Source of the DNA: JAEVLT01 sp050496765
GTDB taxonomy: Bacteria > Bacillota > Bacilli > Bacillales > Cytobacillaceae
Reading direction: 5' to 3'
NCBI RefSeq assembly: GCF_050496765.1
Contig: NZ_JBNWEO010000015.1
Coordinates: forward strand, 310,001-374,000
DNA: 64,000 nt
The notes under the pieces are model-generated. The model worked only from the letters and a program-made list of their open reading frames with translations. It was not told where the DNA came from and did not search any database. Position numbers and translations under genes: made by a program. Numbering within the stretch: the stretch's first letter is position 1; each line of letters starts with the position of its first letter. Positions 1-9,257 of the stretch are shown piece after piece.

Positions 1-1165
1 CACCGACCAGGAATGTTGGGATAAACGCGTTAAACCAAAGCAATGGCTGTGTTACGCGAATGCGTCCGCGGAACATCGTAAACAGCCAGTTAAACACTTT
101 AACACCAGTTGGAATCGCAATAATCATTGTTGCAATCGCAAAGACAATGTTTACATCTGCACCAGCACCCATTGTAAAGAAGTGGTGTGCCCATGTGAAG
201 TAGGAAACAACACTGATGGCAATCATCGAGAAAACCATTGAACTATAACCGAAAATACGTTTTCTTGAGAAGGTAGCAACAATCTCAGAAAAGACGCCAA
301 ATGCAGGCAAGACAACGATATAAACTTCCGGGTGACCCCACATCCAGATCAAGTTGATCCACATCATTGGGTTACCGCCGGCATCCATTGTAAAGAAATG
401 GCCGCCAAGTAAACGGTCGATTGTTAACATTGCCAAAGATACCGTTAGGATTGGGAATACACCTAAAATAGCGATAGACGATGACAATACAGACCATGTA
501 AACAATGGCATATCGCGTAAACGCATTGATGGCGTGCGCATTTTCAGAATGGTTACAACAAAGTTGATACCTGTTGCCAAACTACCGATACCGGAGATCT
601 GAATGCCCCAGATCCAAAAGTTCTGGCCTGGACCAGGACTAAATTGATTTTCCGATAAAGGCGGATAGGAAAGCCAACCTGCGCTTGCTGAGCCGCCGAT
701 AACAAACGAAATGTTAAACAACATTGCCCCGATAAAGAACAGCCAGAAACTAACAGCGTTCAAAAATGGATAGGCAACATCTCTTGCTCCAATTTGCAAT
801 GGAACGACCATATTAAATAAAGCAAACATAAATGGCATAGCCATAAATAGGATCATAATGGTTCCATGCGTTGTAAAAATTTCATTATAGTGCTGTGATG
901 CCAGAAATTTGTTATCCGGCATTGCTAATTGAAGACGCATTAAGACTGCGTCCACACCACCGCGGAAAAGCATCAATAAAGACGCAATCAAATACATGAT
1001 TCCGATTTTTTTATGGTCAACAGTTGTAATCCATTCACGCCATAGCCAGCCCCATTTTTTAAAATAGGTGAGATAAAAGATGATCGCAACGCTGACCAAT
1101 ACAATGGAAACATCTGCACCATAAATCATCGGATCGCCTGTCACGAAAAAACCAGATGTATTCAT
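1..1165 (-). CDS. qoxB: Cytochrome aa3 quinol oxidase subunit I, QoxB (partial, 3' end beyond window)
   Basis: Catalytic heme-copper subunit of a proton-pumping menaquinol oxidase in the cytoplasmic membrane. The reverse strand reads from ATG at 1165, preceded by GGGAGG. It shows hallmark subunit I stretches: TTVDHKKIGIMY, MLFRGGVDA, HYNEIFTTHGTIM (a heme ligand His), IWMWGHPEVYIVVLPAFG (the H-P-E-V-Y copper-B/Tyr motif) and WAHHFFTMG (paired His). About 388 residues are present and the frame is open to position 1, so the remaining C-terminal part lies outside. It sits 133 bp downstream of qoxA in the usual qox order. Assignment to the quinol rather than cytochrome c type rests on the neighbouring subunit II lacking CuA ligands. 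Confidence 0.95.
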   Translation of the reverse strand, partial: MNTSGFFVTGDPMIYGADVSIVLVSVAIIFYLTYFKKWGWLWREWITTVDHKKIGIMYLIASLLMLFRGGVDAVLMRLQLAMPDNKFLASQHYNEIFTTHGTIMILFMAMPFMFALFNMVVPLQIGARDVAYPFLNAVSFWLFFIGAMLFNISFVIGGSASAGWLSYPPLSENQFSPGPGQNFWIWGIQISGIGSLATGINFVVTILKMRTPSMRLRDMPLFTWSVLSSSIAILGVFPILTVSLAMLTIDRLLGGHFFTMDAGGNPMMWINLIWMWGHPEVYIVVLPAFGVFSEIVATFSRKRIFGYSSMVFSMIAISVVSYFTWAHHFFTMGAGADVNIVFAIATMIIAIPTGVKVFNWLFTMFRGRIRVTQPLLWFNAFIPTFLVG

Positions 1166-1196
1166 CGAAAAAATTTCCTCCCAATTTTTGGCTTAT

Positions 1197-1220
1197 CAGA
1201 ATTTATACCGATAAATTCTG
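1197..1220 (-). other. Perfect stem-loop between qoxA and qoxB
   Basis: CAGAATTTAT and ATAAATTCTG form a 10-bp perfect stem around a 4-nt loop in the 133-bp gap between the two qox genes. No U-tract follows in the direction of transcription, so a terminator is unlikely. It could be an mRNA processing or stability element setting the subunit ratio; that role is inference. Confidence 0.5.
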
Positions 1221-1298
1221 AATGCATCATTTCAACTACGCCCCAGGAACCTTCCAAAGGATTCACCAGTAGGCGAGTTCTCATTTCATTTACTTCTG

Positions 1299-2210
1299 TT
1301 ACTTCTTAGTATCCATACTTGTCATGGCATTATTATCGCCCATGTTGTTCATGTGTTGGTAATATTCGCCGCCATTTTTGTTTACAATATCTTGGAACAG
1401 CCCCTTCGGATAAGAAGAAAAGCTAAGTTCTTTTTCTAGGCTTGGCGCTGAGAGTTTTTTATACCCATCTTTTGTTAAAACAGGGGAGCTTTTCTTAACA
1501 TCTGCAGCCCATTTGTCAAAATCAGCCTGGCTTACAGACTTCACTCTGAATTGCATATGAGCAAACCCTTTTCCAGTAAAGTTCGCCCCTGATCCGAAGT
1601 ATTCACCTGTTTTATCAGCTTGCAGCCATAATCCGAGCGACATACCTGGCATTGTGTATTCTTGGCCACCGAGCTGCGGAACCCAGAATGAATTGATATT
1701 CGAATCCGATGTCAAAATAAATTGTACAGGTACACCTGCAGGAATTTCAGCATAGTTGACCGTTGCAATGTTTTTTTCTGGATACGTAAACATCCATTTC
1801 CAGTTCATTGAAGTTACTTGAACAACCATTGGCTTTACATCTTTAACTGGTGGTTTTGTTAAATTCAAAGTTGTTTGTGCAGTAAAATATCCAAGAATTG
1901 CAATGATTACTACAGGAATACCCCACCAAATAATTTCCAGCACCTTGCTATCTGCCCATTCAGGCTGATAAGGAGCTTTATTGCCTGGTTTATCGCGATA
2001 ACGAACAAGAATATAAACAAATATCGCGATAACCGGGAGGATGACAATTGCCGTTAAAATAACCGAAATAATAATTAGACGCAGCTCTTCTTGAGCAACA
2101 GGACCTTGCGGGTTTAGTACAAGGTAGTTGTTTTTTTCACAACCAGCCAGCAATACCATGCCCAATAAAGCTAAATAAGAAAGTTTAGCAGACCGGATCC
2201 ATTTTCTCAA
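1299..2210 (-). CDS. qoxA: Quinol oxidase subunit II, QoxA (lipoprotein)
   Basis: Membrane-anchored subunit II of the aa3-type quinol oxidase. The start is set at TTG 2210, which follows AAAGGGG; an upstream in-frame ATG at 2288 would add 26 residues ahead of the signal peptide and has no ribosome site. The 303-residue product has a lipoprotein signal ending in L-A-G-C with Cys24, two membrane helices at roughly 43-69 and 87-109, and a cupredoxin domain after that. At the position of the CuA ligands the sequence reads SGANFTGKGFAHM, with no Cys pair, which is the mark of quinol-oxidising rather than cytochrome c-oxidising enzymes. It is the first gene of the qox operon that continues off the left edge. 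Confidence 0.95.
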   Translation of the reverse strand: MRKWIRSAKLSYLALLGMVLLAGCEKNNYLVLNPQGPVAQEELRLIIISVILTAIVILPVIAIFVYILVRYRDKPGNKAPYQPEWADSKVLEIIWWGIPVVIIAILGYFTAQTTLNLTKPPVKDVKPMVVQVTSMNWKWMFTYPEKNIATVNYAEIPAGVPVQFILTSDSNINSFWVPQLGGQEYTMPGMSLGLWLQADKTGEYFGSGANFTGKGFAHMQFRVKSVSQADFDKWAADVKKSSPVLTKDGYKKLSAPSLEKELSFSSYPKGLFQDIVNKNGGEYYQHMNNMGDNNAMTSMDTKK

Positions 2211-2538
2211 TGTAAGTTCCCCTTTCAGTTTATTAGATTTCACTATAGAAACTATGATGATAGTAGAAAAGCTATATAAATATACCAAAAAAAACGGAAA
2301 ATGAGAATAGGTTTCAGGGCAAATTCACAAATCGTCACAAAAAGTTCGATTTTAATAAAATATTTGCAGTTTGTGGGTGATTTTGGTAATCGGTTTTTCT
2401 TTTCTAAAAATTTAAATGACGAAATAGTTAAATGCAACAAACCCATAATCTTTTTAATATGTAAAACTCTTTATTCTCATTTTTGCCAAAAAAACAAATT
2501 GTTAAACAAAAACAAAAAAATGACCACATAGAAAGTGG
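2211..2538 (-). promoter_or_regulatory. qox promoter region with tandem ResD-like motifs
   Basis: This 328-bp gap holds the qoxA leader and promoter. On the reverse strand TTCTCA (2302-2307) and TATATT (2279-2284) are 17 bp apart and make a plausible sigma-A promoter. Just upstream lie TTTGTGAAT (2323-2331) and TTTGTGACG (2333-2341), direct repeats offset by 10 bp, one helical turn. TTTGTGAAT matches the binding motif reported for the Bacillus respiration regulator ResD. No gene is apparent here. Confidence 0.5.
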
Positions 2539-2547
2539 TCATTTTTT
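2514..2547 (-). terminator. Terminator of the 2539-2874 gene, overlapping its stop codon
   Basis: AAAAATGACCAC and GTGGTCATTTTT pair in a 12-bp stem with a 7-nt loop and A/T runs on both sides. The TGA stop of the reverse-strand gene lies inside the proximal arm. Confidence 0.75.
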
Positions 2548-2874
2548 CATTGAGTTGTAGTCCCAATATCGTAAAGTATCTGTTTTTGATGTGGGGACGC
2601 TTTTGGTTACATTTCCATTAGAATCCTTATATACTTCATATTCACGGTATGTTTCAACAATGTAGCCATTCTCTTTTGTTCGCTTTTCTAATTTTTCAAC
2701 TGTGTCGGGTTGTTTTGTTGAAGGAATTTGATCATTTGGTGTGGGAACAGCTGTAACCGGTTCGCTCGCTGAATAAGTAAAATCTCGATTTAAAAACGAA
2801 TAGGGAGAGTCCAGATATGCCATGAAACCCAATGTCAACACAAGAAAGAAAACGGCAGAAACTTTCGTTTTCAT
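2539..2874 (-). CDS. Small exported hypothetical protein
   Basis: A 111-residue protein of unknown function. Residues 1-25 form a basic N-terminus followed by a hydrophobic segment (VSAVFFLVLTLGFMAYL), a signal peptide or membrane anchor. The rest is hydrophilic: a Pro/Thr-rich stretch, then a charged region (EKLEKRTKENGYIVETYREYEVYKD) with a short repeated YxxYE pattern. The ATG at 2874 follows the sequence AAAGGAGCCGATCAA with a strong ribosome site. It is monocistronic with its own terminator. I do not recognise the family. Confidence 0.7.
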   Translation of the reverse strand: MKTKVSAVFFLVLTLGFMAYLDSPYSFLNRDFTYSASEPVTAVPTPNDQIPSTKQPDTVEKLEKRTKENGYIVETYREYEVYKDSNGNVTKSVPTSKTDTLRYWDYNSMKK

Positions 2875-2997
2875 TTGATCGGCTCCTTTAAAAAAGAAAT
2901 CTCTGGATACATTGTATGCATGTCCGAAAAGGATATGCCAGCAGTGATGAAGTGAAACTGCAAAGTACTCATGCGAATAAAAGCGTAGGCACAGAAA

Positions 2998-3025
2998 AAG
3001 ACAGACATATTTAAATGCCTGTCTT
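2998..3025 (-). terminator. Terminator of ABC-F gene
   Basis: AAGACAG and CTGTCTT form a 7-bp stem 12 bp past the ABC-F stop codon, followed on the reverse strand by a U-rich run. Confidence 0.6.
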
Positions 3026-3036
3026 GTTTAAAAGAG

Positions 3037-4590
3037 TTAAACGGTTTGCTTTGACCATTCTTCAACGTTCCAAATTTTTGTTACCCAATCTTCGTAAAAA
3101 TCCGGTTCATGGGAAACGAGGACAATTGTGCCTTTATAGGCCTTTAAGGCTCGTTTTAGCTCTTCTTTGGCCACAACATCAAGATGGTTGGTCGGCTCAT
3201 CGAAAACAAGCCAGTTACTTTCGTTCATTAACAATTTACATAGTCGAACCTTTGCCTGTTCACCGCCGCTAAGCTGGTTCAGTGGCCGGGAAATATGTTC
3301 ATTTTTCAAGCCGCAGCGCGCTAATGTTGCCCGTACTTGATGCTGATCCAAATGGGGGAATTCCGCCCAAACGTCATCAATAGGCGTAATACCTTGCGCT
3401 TTTACTTCCTGTTCAAAATAGGCAGGGTAGAGAAAATCACCGTGTTCAATTGAGCCAGACAGCGGCTTGATTTTCCCCAACATCGTTTTAAGCAATGTTG
3501 ATTTTCCGACCCCGTTGCAGCCGATAATGGCGACCTTTTCACCGCGTTCAATCGTCCTATTCATCTTGGGGAGAAGCGGGTGTGTGTAGCCGATTTCCAA
3601 TTCTTGCGCTTCAAAGACATACCGGCTGCTTGAGCGCGATTCTTTAAATTCAAAGGTTGGCTTTAGTGCCGTCTCTGGCCGGTCAATCCGTTCCATTCGG
3701 TCGAGTTGTTTTTGCCGGCTTTTGGCTCGCCCGGTTGTCGAGTACCGCGCTTTATTTTTTGCGATGAATTCTTCCTGTTTTTTGATAAATTCCTGTTGCT
3801 TCTCATACGCATTGATATGCTGATTCTTATTAATCTCTGCAAGTTCAAGGAATTTTTCATAGCTGGCGGTATATCGGGTCAGCTTGGAGAATTCTAAGTG
3901 AAAAATCACATTTGATACAGAATTCATAAATTCGGTATCGTGCGAAATTAAGATAAAGGCATACGGATATTCTTTCAGATAAGATGTAAGCCAGCGAATA
4001 TGTTCCACGTCCAAGTAGTTTGTCGGCTCATCTAAGAGCAGAACCTTTGGCTGCTCTAGAAGCAGCTTGGCAAGCAGGACTTTTGTACGCTGTCCGCCGC
4101 TAAGGGCACTGACATCCCGATCCAAGCCGATTACGTCAAGACCTAAACCTCTGGCGGCATCTTCAACCTTGATATCGAGAGAATAAAACCCTCCAGCATC
4201 CAGGACATCTTGAATTTCTCCCATTTTTTCAAGCAATTCTTCAAGCTCTTCAGGAGTGGCATCTGCCATTTTCTCAGTAATTTCATTTAATTCTTTTTCT
4301 TTTTCAAAAAGGGAAAGAAATGCACTGCGCAGTACGTCGCGAATCGACTTCCCTGTAGTTAAAACAGTATGTTGATCCAAATAGCCGTACTGAATGCTAG
4401 GTGTCCATTCAACCCGTCCATGGTCGTGGATTAGCTGCCCGGTAATAATATTCATTAAAGTGGATTTTCCAACGCCGTTCGCTCCGACAAGACCAACGTG
4501 ATCTTCTGCCAACAGACGGAAGGAGACATCCTTAAATAAAGTTCGATCACCAAACGTATGACTTAAATTTTCAACAGAAAGTAAGCTCAT
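3037..4590 (-). CDS. ABC-F family ATPase (YfmM-like)
   Basis: Cytosolic ABC-F protein with two ATPase domains and no membrane domain; family members act on ribosomes in translation quality control, stalled-ribosome rescue or antibiotic protection. The 517 residues show Walker A at 36-43 (GANGVGKS), signature LSGGQ near 163-167, Walker B VLLLDEP near 183, a charged linker around 250-310, second Walker A near 357-364 (GCNGVGKS), LSGGE, and LVFDEPTNHLD near the end. The length is close to B. subtilis YfmM (about 518), the likely orthologue, but paralogues such as YkpA cannot be excluded. It is monocistronic. Confidence 0.85.
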   Translation of the reverse strand: MSLLSVENLSHTFGDRTLFKDVSFRLLAEDHVGLVGANGVGKSTLMNIITGQLIHDHGRVEWTPSIQYGYLDQHTVLTTGKSIRDVLRSAFLSLFEKEKELNEITEKMADATPEELEELLEKMGEIQDVLDAGGFYSLDIKVEDAARGLGLDVIGLDRDVSALSGGQRTKVLLAKLLLEQPKVLLLDEPTNYLDVEHIRWLTSYLKEYPYAFILISHDTEFMNSVSNVIFHLEFSKLTRYTASYEKFLELAEINKNQHINAYEKQQEFIKKQEEFIAKNKARYSTTGRAKSRQKQLDRMERIDRPETALKPTFEFKESRSSSRYVFEAQELEIGYTHPLLPKMNRTIERGEKVAIIGCNGVGKSTLLKTMLGKIKPLSGSIEHGDFLYPAYFEQEVKAQGITPIDDVWAEFPHLDQHQVRATLARCGLKNEHISRPLNQLSGGEQAKVRLCKLLMNESNWLVFDEPTNHLDVVAKEELKRALKAYKGTIVLVSHEPDFYEDWVTKIWNVEEWSKQTV

Positions 4591-4762
4591 TTTTTTCTGA
4601 ATCCTCGCTTTGTTCTAGTTTAAACTCGTCTCTCCATCATACTAAATTTTGACCGGTTCGGCTAGAGATAAAGAAACCCAGGCTTGACACTTGAGCAACA
4701 GCATGAAGGCAGCATACTTTCGGACAAATTCTCATATAATGAAGCGAATTGGGGGGGGAAGC

Positions 4763-5038
4763 ATGGTCAATAAATATATAATCCGCTTTTTTAATGTAGA
4801 TGAACAACCGATTACGCTGCCTGTGAAAGCTGAAAGCGCGGAAATTGTTTCAGATAAAATAATCGCTCTATACAAACAACGCTGGCTGTCATTTCCGGTT
4901 ACCGATAAGTATACCCGCACGTTTGGTTCCGAACGAATGACTGTGAATTTGGAAAAAGTAAAATATTTTAAAGTTGAAAAACCAACGAAAGTGATGTTGG
5001 AGACGTACAGCGAAAATGATTTTATTTTATTTGAATAG
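4763..5038 (+). CDS. Hypothetical protein, 91 aa
   Basis: Small soluble protein of unknown function. The start is taken as ATG 4763 because an 8-G run plus AA forms a strong ribosome site 5 nt upstream; an earlier in-frame start has none. The sequence opens MVNKYIIRFFNVDEQPITLPV and has no membrane segment or cysteine. It is followed by a shared bidirectional terminator and convergent with the GGDEF-EAL gene. Confidence 0.65.
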   Translation: MVNKYIIRFFNVDEQPITLPVKAESAEIVSDKIIALYKQRWLSFPVTDKYTRTFGSERMTVNLEKVKYFKVEKPTKVMLETYSENDFILFE

Positions 5039-5082
5039 AAGCTGGAATTGAGCTGCAATCGAAATCCGTACCAGTCCTAAAC

Positions 5083-5115
5083 AAGAAAAAACTCGCTTTC
5101 GGCGAATTTTTTCTT
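5083..5115. terminator. Bidirectional terminator between convergent genes
   Basis: AAGAAAAAACTCGC and GCGAATTTTTTCTT form a 14-bp stem with one mismatch around TTTC. A and T tracts on both sides make it serve both the 4763-5038 gene and the reverse-strand GGDEF-EAL gene ending at 5114. Confidence 0.75.
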
Positions 5116-7063
5116 AAATATGAACACGGGTTTCGGGAACCATTTTTTCGCCCATCAGGGATTCAATTTCAGTTGCATGCAGGGGTTTGCTGTAAAGATA
5201 GCCTTGGCCGATATTGCATTTCTTTTCTTGTAAAAATCGCTCTTGGTGCTTATCTTCAATTCCTTCAGCAACAATTTGCAGCTCAAGGTTTTGCCCCATA
5301 TCAATAATACTTGTAATCAGCGACTTTGATGCTGAATTTGTATAAATGCCATCAACAAATGATTTATCGATTTTTAGCTGATCAATCGGCAACCGGTGCA
5401 AATAACTCAACGAAGAGAAGCCTGTACCGAAATCGTCGATCGAAACTTTAATGCCCATCTGTTTTAATTGACGAATGATATCCATCACTTCATTCGTATT
5501 TTGCATAACATTTTCAGTGATTTCAAGTACTAAATAGCGGGGGTCCATTCCGGTTTCTCTAAGAACTTCTTGTACGGTTTCCAAAAAAGACGTATCTTGA
5601 AATTGAACAGGTGAAACATTGACCCCAATTTGAACAGGAGGAAAACCAGAAGCTTGCCATGCTTGATTTTGCCTGCAGGCTTCTTCCATCACCCATTTTC
5701 CTAATGGGATAATTAAACCTGTTTCTTCTGCCAATGGTATGAAATGGATTGGTGAAATGATTCCGCGATCAGGATGTTCCCAGCGGATTAATGCCTCCAA
5801 TCCTTCAATCGCACCAGATGAAAGATCGATTTGCGGCTGATAGTGCAAAATAAACGATTTTTCTCTGATTGCTTCACGCAACTGTTCCTCAAGCAGAACC
5901 TTCTCAGCAAGTTCAATGCTGAATCTTGTGTTGTAAAAACAGAAGCCGCCTTTGCCATTTTTCTTTACATCATACATAGCAAGATCTGCGTATTGAACTA
6001 GCTTTTCACCATTGGATCCATTATTCGGAAACAAACTAATTCCAATGCTGACAGAAGTATGGCTAATAAAACCATCAATCTGAATGGGCTCCGCAAAAGC
6101 TGCATTGATATGCTTCGCTAACTGTGTTACTTCGACCACATCTTTATAATCTTCAAGCAAAACAATAAATTCATCACCGCCAAAGCGAAAAAGCCGGCCA
6201 TTTGCTGTAAGAATGCTGTTCATCTTTTCAACTGCTTTTTGAATATATAGATCTCCAAAGCTGTGACCTTTAGCATCGTTAATTTGCTTAAAACCATCAA
6301 GATCAACAAAAAGGACAGCCAGGTTTTGCTTTTTCCGTTTAAAAGAATCAAGCTCGCGGGCAAAATAATTTTTTAGGGAAGCGCGATTGGGTATACCAGT
6401 TAATGAATCAAAAAATGCTAAATAGTTTAGCTGGTTCTCTGCTTTTCTGGCACGGTAAAACAAAAAACTGACAAAAATGGCGATAACAATGGAGGCAAGA
6501 ACGGCAATGAAGATAACCGTTTTTGCAATGGCCAGCGATTTCGCTCGTGCATTGCTTTCATCCCTGGAAATATTCAACAATGTATTTTGAAGTTGGCTAT
6601 TTAAAATTCTTAACTGATCCATTTGTTTTTTGCCATTATTAATATTTGTTTCTGCTTCTGCCGTTTTTCCTTGCTGAACGAGTTGAATTTCCGTTTGAAA
6701 GAAATTGTCAATCTTTTTCATCTGCGGGTGGAATAATTTTTCGATATTTGTGTCCACGGTCGAATATTTTTTTTCGTACTGATCCAATTTCTCCATGTCC
6801 CTTGAAATGGCTTTTCTTGCATTGTAATAAGGAGCGAGATGTTTTGCTTCGCTCGTTAAGACATAACCTCGGACACTGGTTTCCTCATTTAAAACATTTG
6901 TCCATAAATCGTCAACTGTTTGGATCAATGGAAGGGTTTCGTTCAAGATTTTTTTGCTGGAGTTCTCTTCTTTTAAAATAAGAAAATAGCTGGAAAAAAT
7001 TATATACAAGAGAAGGACAAAAACCACAATCAGGTTCACGTAAATAATCCTCTTTTTATCCAT
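5114..7063 (-). CDS. Membrane CHASE3-GGDEF-EAL protein (cyclic di-GMP turnover)
   Basis: A 649-residue inner-membrane protein for synthesis and/or hydrolysis of cyclic di-GMP. Order: helix at about 8-28, extracytoplasmic CHASE3-like helical domain to about 175, second helix about 180-205, GGDEF domain about 215-375 with an intact RFGGDEF, EAL domain about 395-640 with EALIRWEHP, NVSPVQF, EITE, DDFGTG and VAEGIE, all catalytic residues present. The RxxD inhibitory site five residues before GGDEF is absent (T-A-N-G), so product inhibition may be lost. ATG 7063 was chosen over GTG 7072 because AGTAGGTG sits at the right distance. Confidence 0.92.
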   Translation of the reverse strand: MDKKRIIYVNLIVVFVLLLYIIFSSYFLILKEENSSKKILNETLPLIQTVDDLWTNVLNEETSVRGYVLTSEAKHLAPYYNARKAISRDMEKLDQYEKKYSTVDTNIEKLFHPQMKKIDNFFQTEIQLVQQGKTAEAETNINNGKKQMDQLRILNSQLQNTLLNISRDESNARAKSLAIAKTVIFIAVLASIVIAIFVSFLFYRARKAENQLNYLAFFDSLTGIPNRASLKNYFARELDSFKRKKQNLAVLFVDLDGFKQINDAKGHSFGDLYIQKAVEKMNSILTANGRLFRFGGDEFIVLLEDYKDVVEVTQLAKHINAAFAEPIQIDGFISHTSVSIGISLFPNNGSNGEKLVQYADLAMYDVKKNGKGGFCFYNTRFSIELAEKVLLEEQLREAIREKSFILHYQPQIDLSSGAIEGLEALIRWEHPDRGIISPIHFIPLAEETGLIIPLGKWVMEEACRQNQAWQASGFPPVQIGVNVSPVQFQDTSFLETVQEVLRETGMDPRYLVLEITENVMQNTNEVMDIIRQLKQMGIKVSIDDFGTGFSSLSYLHRLPIDQLKIDKSFVDGIYTNSASKSLITSIIDMGQNLELQIVAEGIEDKHQERFLQEKKCNIGQGYLYSKPLHATEIESLMGEKMVPETRVHI

Positions 7064-7267
7064 TGACTGCACCTACTTTTAACTATTGTAGCTTAATAAT
7101 AGCGTACATTTTTCCTTTCACAACTAATTTGCTTTTTTGGAGCAAAAAAAGGACAGCAGGTGGCAGATTTCCATTGTTGAAAGATGATTTTTAATTTCGA
7201 AGGGGGATGGATTAGGATGTTTTTTTCGAAACATGCGAGGTGAATAAACGAAACGGCATGTGTTTGT

Positions 7268-7313
7268 AAAAAAAGCCAAATGAAAGGGGGGAGTCCCCAT
7301 TCACATGGCTTTT
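7268..7313 (-). terminator. Terminator of xpt-pbuX operon
   Basis: AAAAGCCA and TGGCTTTT close a long imperfect hairpin with GGGG/CCCC inside, followed on the reverse strand by a T7 run. The pbuX stop codon lies in the first arm. Confidence 0.75.
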
Positions 7314-8623
7314 GACATTTTAGAATCCTTTAAGGTTTGGAGTTTTTGCGACTGGTTTACCGGCTTTAAAATATTGAAAACAATGTTTAGGAAAACCGCT
7401 GTTAAACTTCCGGCAACAATACCATTGTTTGTTAAAATTTTAACGGCATCTGGCATTTGAGAGAATAAATTTGGTACAGCTGTTACGCCAAGCCCCATGC
7501 CTATCGAACATGCGATAATTAATAAGTTTTCCTGGGAAGCCATTTCAACATGGCTGAGCATTTTTATTCCATAGGCAATGACCATGCCAAACATCGCTAC
7601 CATTGCACCACCTAGAACAGAAGCAGGGATGACTGTTGTCAGGGCGCCAATCTTTGGAACAAAACCAAGGAAAATTAAGATTCCGCCCATTGTATAAATG
7701 ACATTTTTCCCTTTTACGCCGGAAAGCTGTACAAGTCCGACATTTTGGGAATAGGTCGTGTAAGGGAAAGAATTGAAAATGGATCCAAGAATAATGGCAA
7801 GCCCTTCTGCGCGATAGCCTTTCGCCAAATCCGATTCTGTCAGTTTGCGGCCGGTTATATCGCTAAGTGCAAAGTATACGCCTGTTGATTCTACTAAACT
7901 AACGATTGCGACAAGCGTCATAATTAAAATGGGTGTGAGCTCAAACGATGGAGTACCAAAATAAAACGGTTTAATCATATGAAACCACGAAGCGTCGGCA
8001 ACAGCAGAAAAATTCACTTTTCCCATCAGATAGCCGGCAATCGTCCCGGCAGCTAAGCCCAGCAAAATCGAAATCGAGCGGATGAACCCATTAAAAAATC
8101 GGTATAGAAAAATAATAAACAGCAGAGTGCCAAAAGCAAGCGCAATATTGGAAGCGGAGCCGAAATCAGGACTTCCCTGGCCGCCGGCAATATTGTTCAT
8201 CGCAACTGGAATAAGGGTAATGCCGATAATGGTAACGACAGAACCAGTTACAACGGGTGGAAAAAATTTAATCAATTTACCAAAATATTTAGCGATTAGG
8301 ATAACAATGACACCGGAAGCTAAAAGAGAACCATAGATGGCTGAAATACCATATTGGCCTCCAATTGCGATTATGGGTCCTACGGCAGTGAATGTACAAC
8401 CTAGTACGATTGGCAAACCGACACCAAAAAAGCGATTTTGCCAAACTTGCAAAATCGTTGCAAGCCCGGACATCATAATATCAATCGAAACAAGGTAGGT
8501 TAATTGTTCGCCTGAAAATTTAAGTGCTCCACCTACAATAAGCGGGACAATGACGGCGCCGGCATACATAGCCAACACATGTTGTATCCCTAAGGAAGCG
8601 ACCTTAAAAGGGTTTTGTTTCAT
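7301..8623 (-). CDS. pbuX: Xanthine permease PbuX
   Basis: Nucleobase:cation symporter of the NCS2 family, importing xanthine. The 440-residue protein is almost entirely hydrophobic, with about 14 membrane segments, and carries the NCS2 signatures QHVLAMYAGAVIVPLIVGGAL near the N-terminus and SLVESTGVYFALSDITGRK in the middle. The central SLVE/TGVYFA and SFPYTTYSQNVG segments correspond to substrate-binding regions of this family. It lies 41 bp downstream of xpt and is under the same guanine riboswitch, matching the B. subtilis xpt-pbuX arrangement. Confidence 0.93.
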   Translation of the reverse strand: MKQNPFKVASLGIQHVLAMYAGAVIVPLIVGGALKFSGEQLTYLVSIDIMMSGLATILQVWQNRFFGVGLPIVLGCTFTAVGPIIAIGGQYGISAIYGSLLASGVIVILIAKYFGKLIKFFPPVVTGSVVTIIGITLIPVAMNNIAGGQGSPDFGSASNIALAFGTLLFIIFLYRFFNGFIRSISILLGLAAGTIAGYLMGKVNFSAVADASWFHMIKPFYFGTPSFELTPILIMTLVAIVSLVESTGVYFALSDITGRKLTESDLAKGYRAEGLAIILGSIFNSFPYTTYSQNVGLVQLSGVKGKNVIYTMGGILIFLGFVPKIGALTTVIPASVLGGAMVAMFGMVIAYGIKMLSHVEMASQENLLIIACSIGMGLGVTAVPNLFSQMPDAVKILTNNGIVAGSLTAVFLNIVFNILKPVNQSQKLQTLKDSKMSKAM

Positions 8624-8664
8624 TTTACAGATTCCTCCAATTTTTATATTCAGAATGTATCTCC

Positions 8665-9234
8665 CTATTTAAAGACTGCCTTGCCATCCGCAAGTGATGC
8701 AATTTGAGCAAGTGATTCTACGCGGTAATTTTCCTTTCGCAAAATCTCTGCACCGCCTTGAAAAGACTTTTCAATAACAATACCAATTCCCGCGACATTT
8801 GCCTTTGCTTCCGTAACGATTTTTGCTAAAGCGAGTGCAGCTTGGCCATTGGCTAAGAAGTCATCGATAATTAAAACAGTGTCATTTTCGGAAATGTATT
8901 TTTTGGCAATAGAAATCTCATTGGATTCTTGCTTTGTAAAGGAATAAACCTTTGCAGTTAAAAGGTGATCAACAAGTGTCAAAGATTTCTGTTTCCGGGC
9001 AAAAATTACGGGTACATTTAAATGAAGTCCAGCCATGACTGCTGGTGCAATTCCGGAAGATTCAATCGTAACAATTTTGCTTATCGAATCATTTGCAAAC
9101 CGTCTGGCGAATTCAATGCCAATCTCATTCATGAGTTGGGGGTCAATTTGGTGGTTTAAAAAGGAATCGACTTTTAATATTGCTTCAGATAAAACTTTTC
9201 CATCCTTTTTAATTCTTTCTTCCAATAATTTCAT
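8665..9234 (-). CDS. xpt: Xanthine phosphoribosyltransferase
   Basis: Cytosolic type I phosphoribosyltransferase converting xanthine and PRPP to XMP for purine salvage. The 189-residue length is normal for the family. The PRPP-binding motif is VLIIDDFLANGQA at about residues 119-131; the N-terminal MKLLEERIKKDGKVL opening is typical. ATG 9234 follows AAGGAGGATCCCGA, a near-perfect ribosome site. It is the first gene of the riboswitch-controlled operon. Confidence 0.95.
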   Translation of the reverse strand: MKLLEERIKKDGKVLSEAILKVDSFLNHQIDPQLMNEIGIEFARRFANDSISKIVTIESSGIAPAVMAGLHLNVPVIFARKQKSLTLVDHLLTAKVYSFTKQESNEISIAKKYISENDTVLIIDDFLANGQAALALAKIVTEAKANVAGIGIVIEKSFQGGAEILRKENYRVESLAQIASLADGKAVFK

Positions 9235-9257
9235 TCGGGATCCTCCTTAAAAATAAA

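Noticed and set aside
354..602. 82-residue forward frame
   Set aside because: Lies wholly inside qoxB on the other strand and only mirrors its codon bias.
3037..4590. ABC-F gene as an antibiotic resistance determinant
   Set aside because: Layout matches housekeeping YfmM-type proteins and there is no attenuator leader or mobile context.
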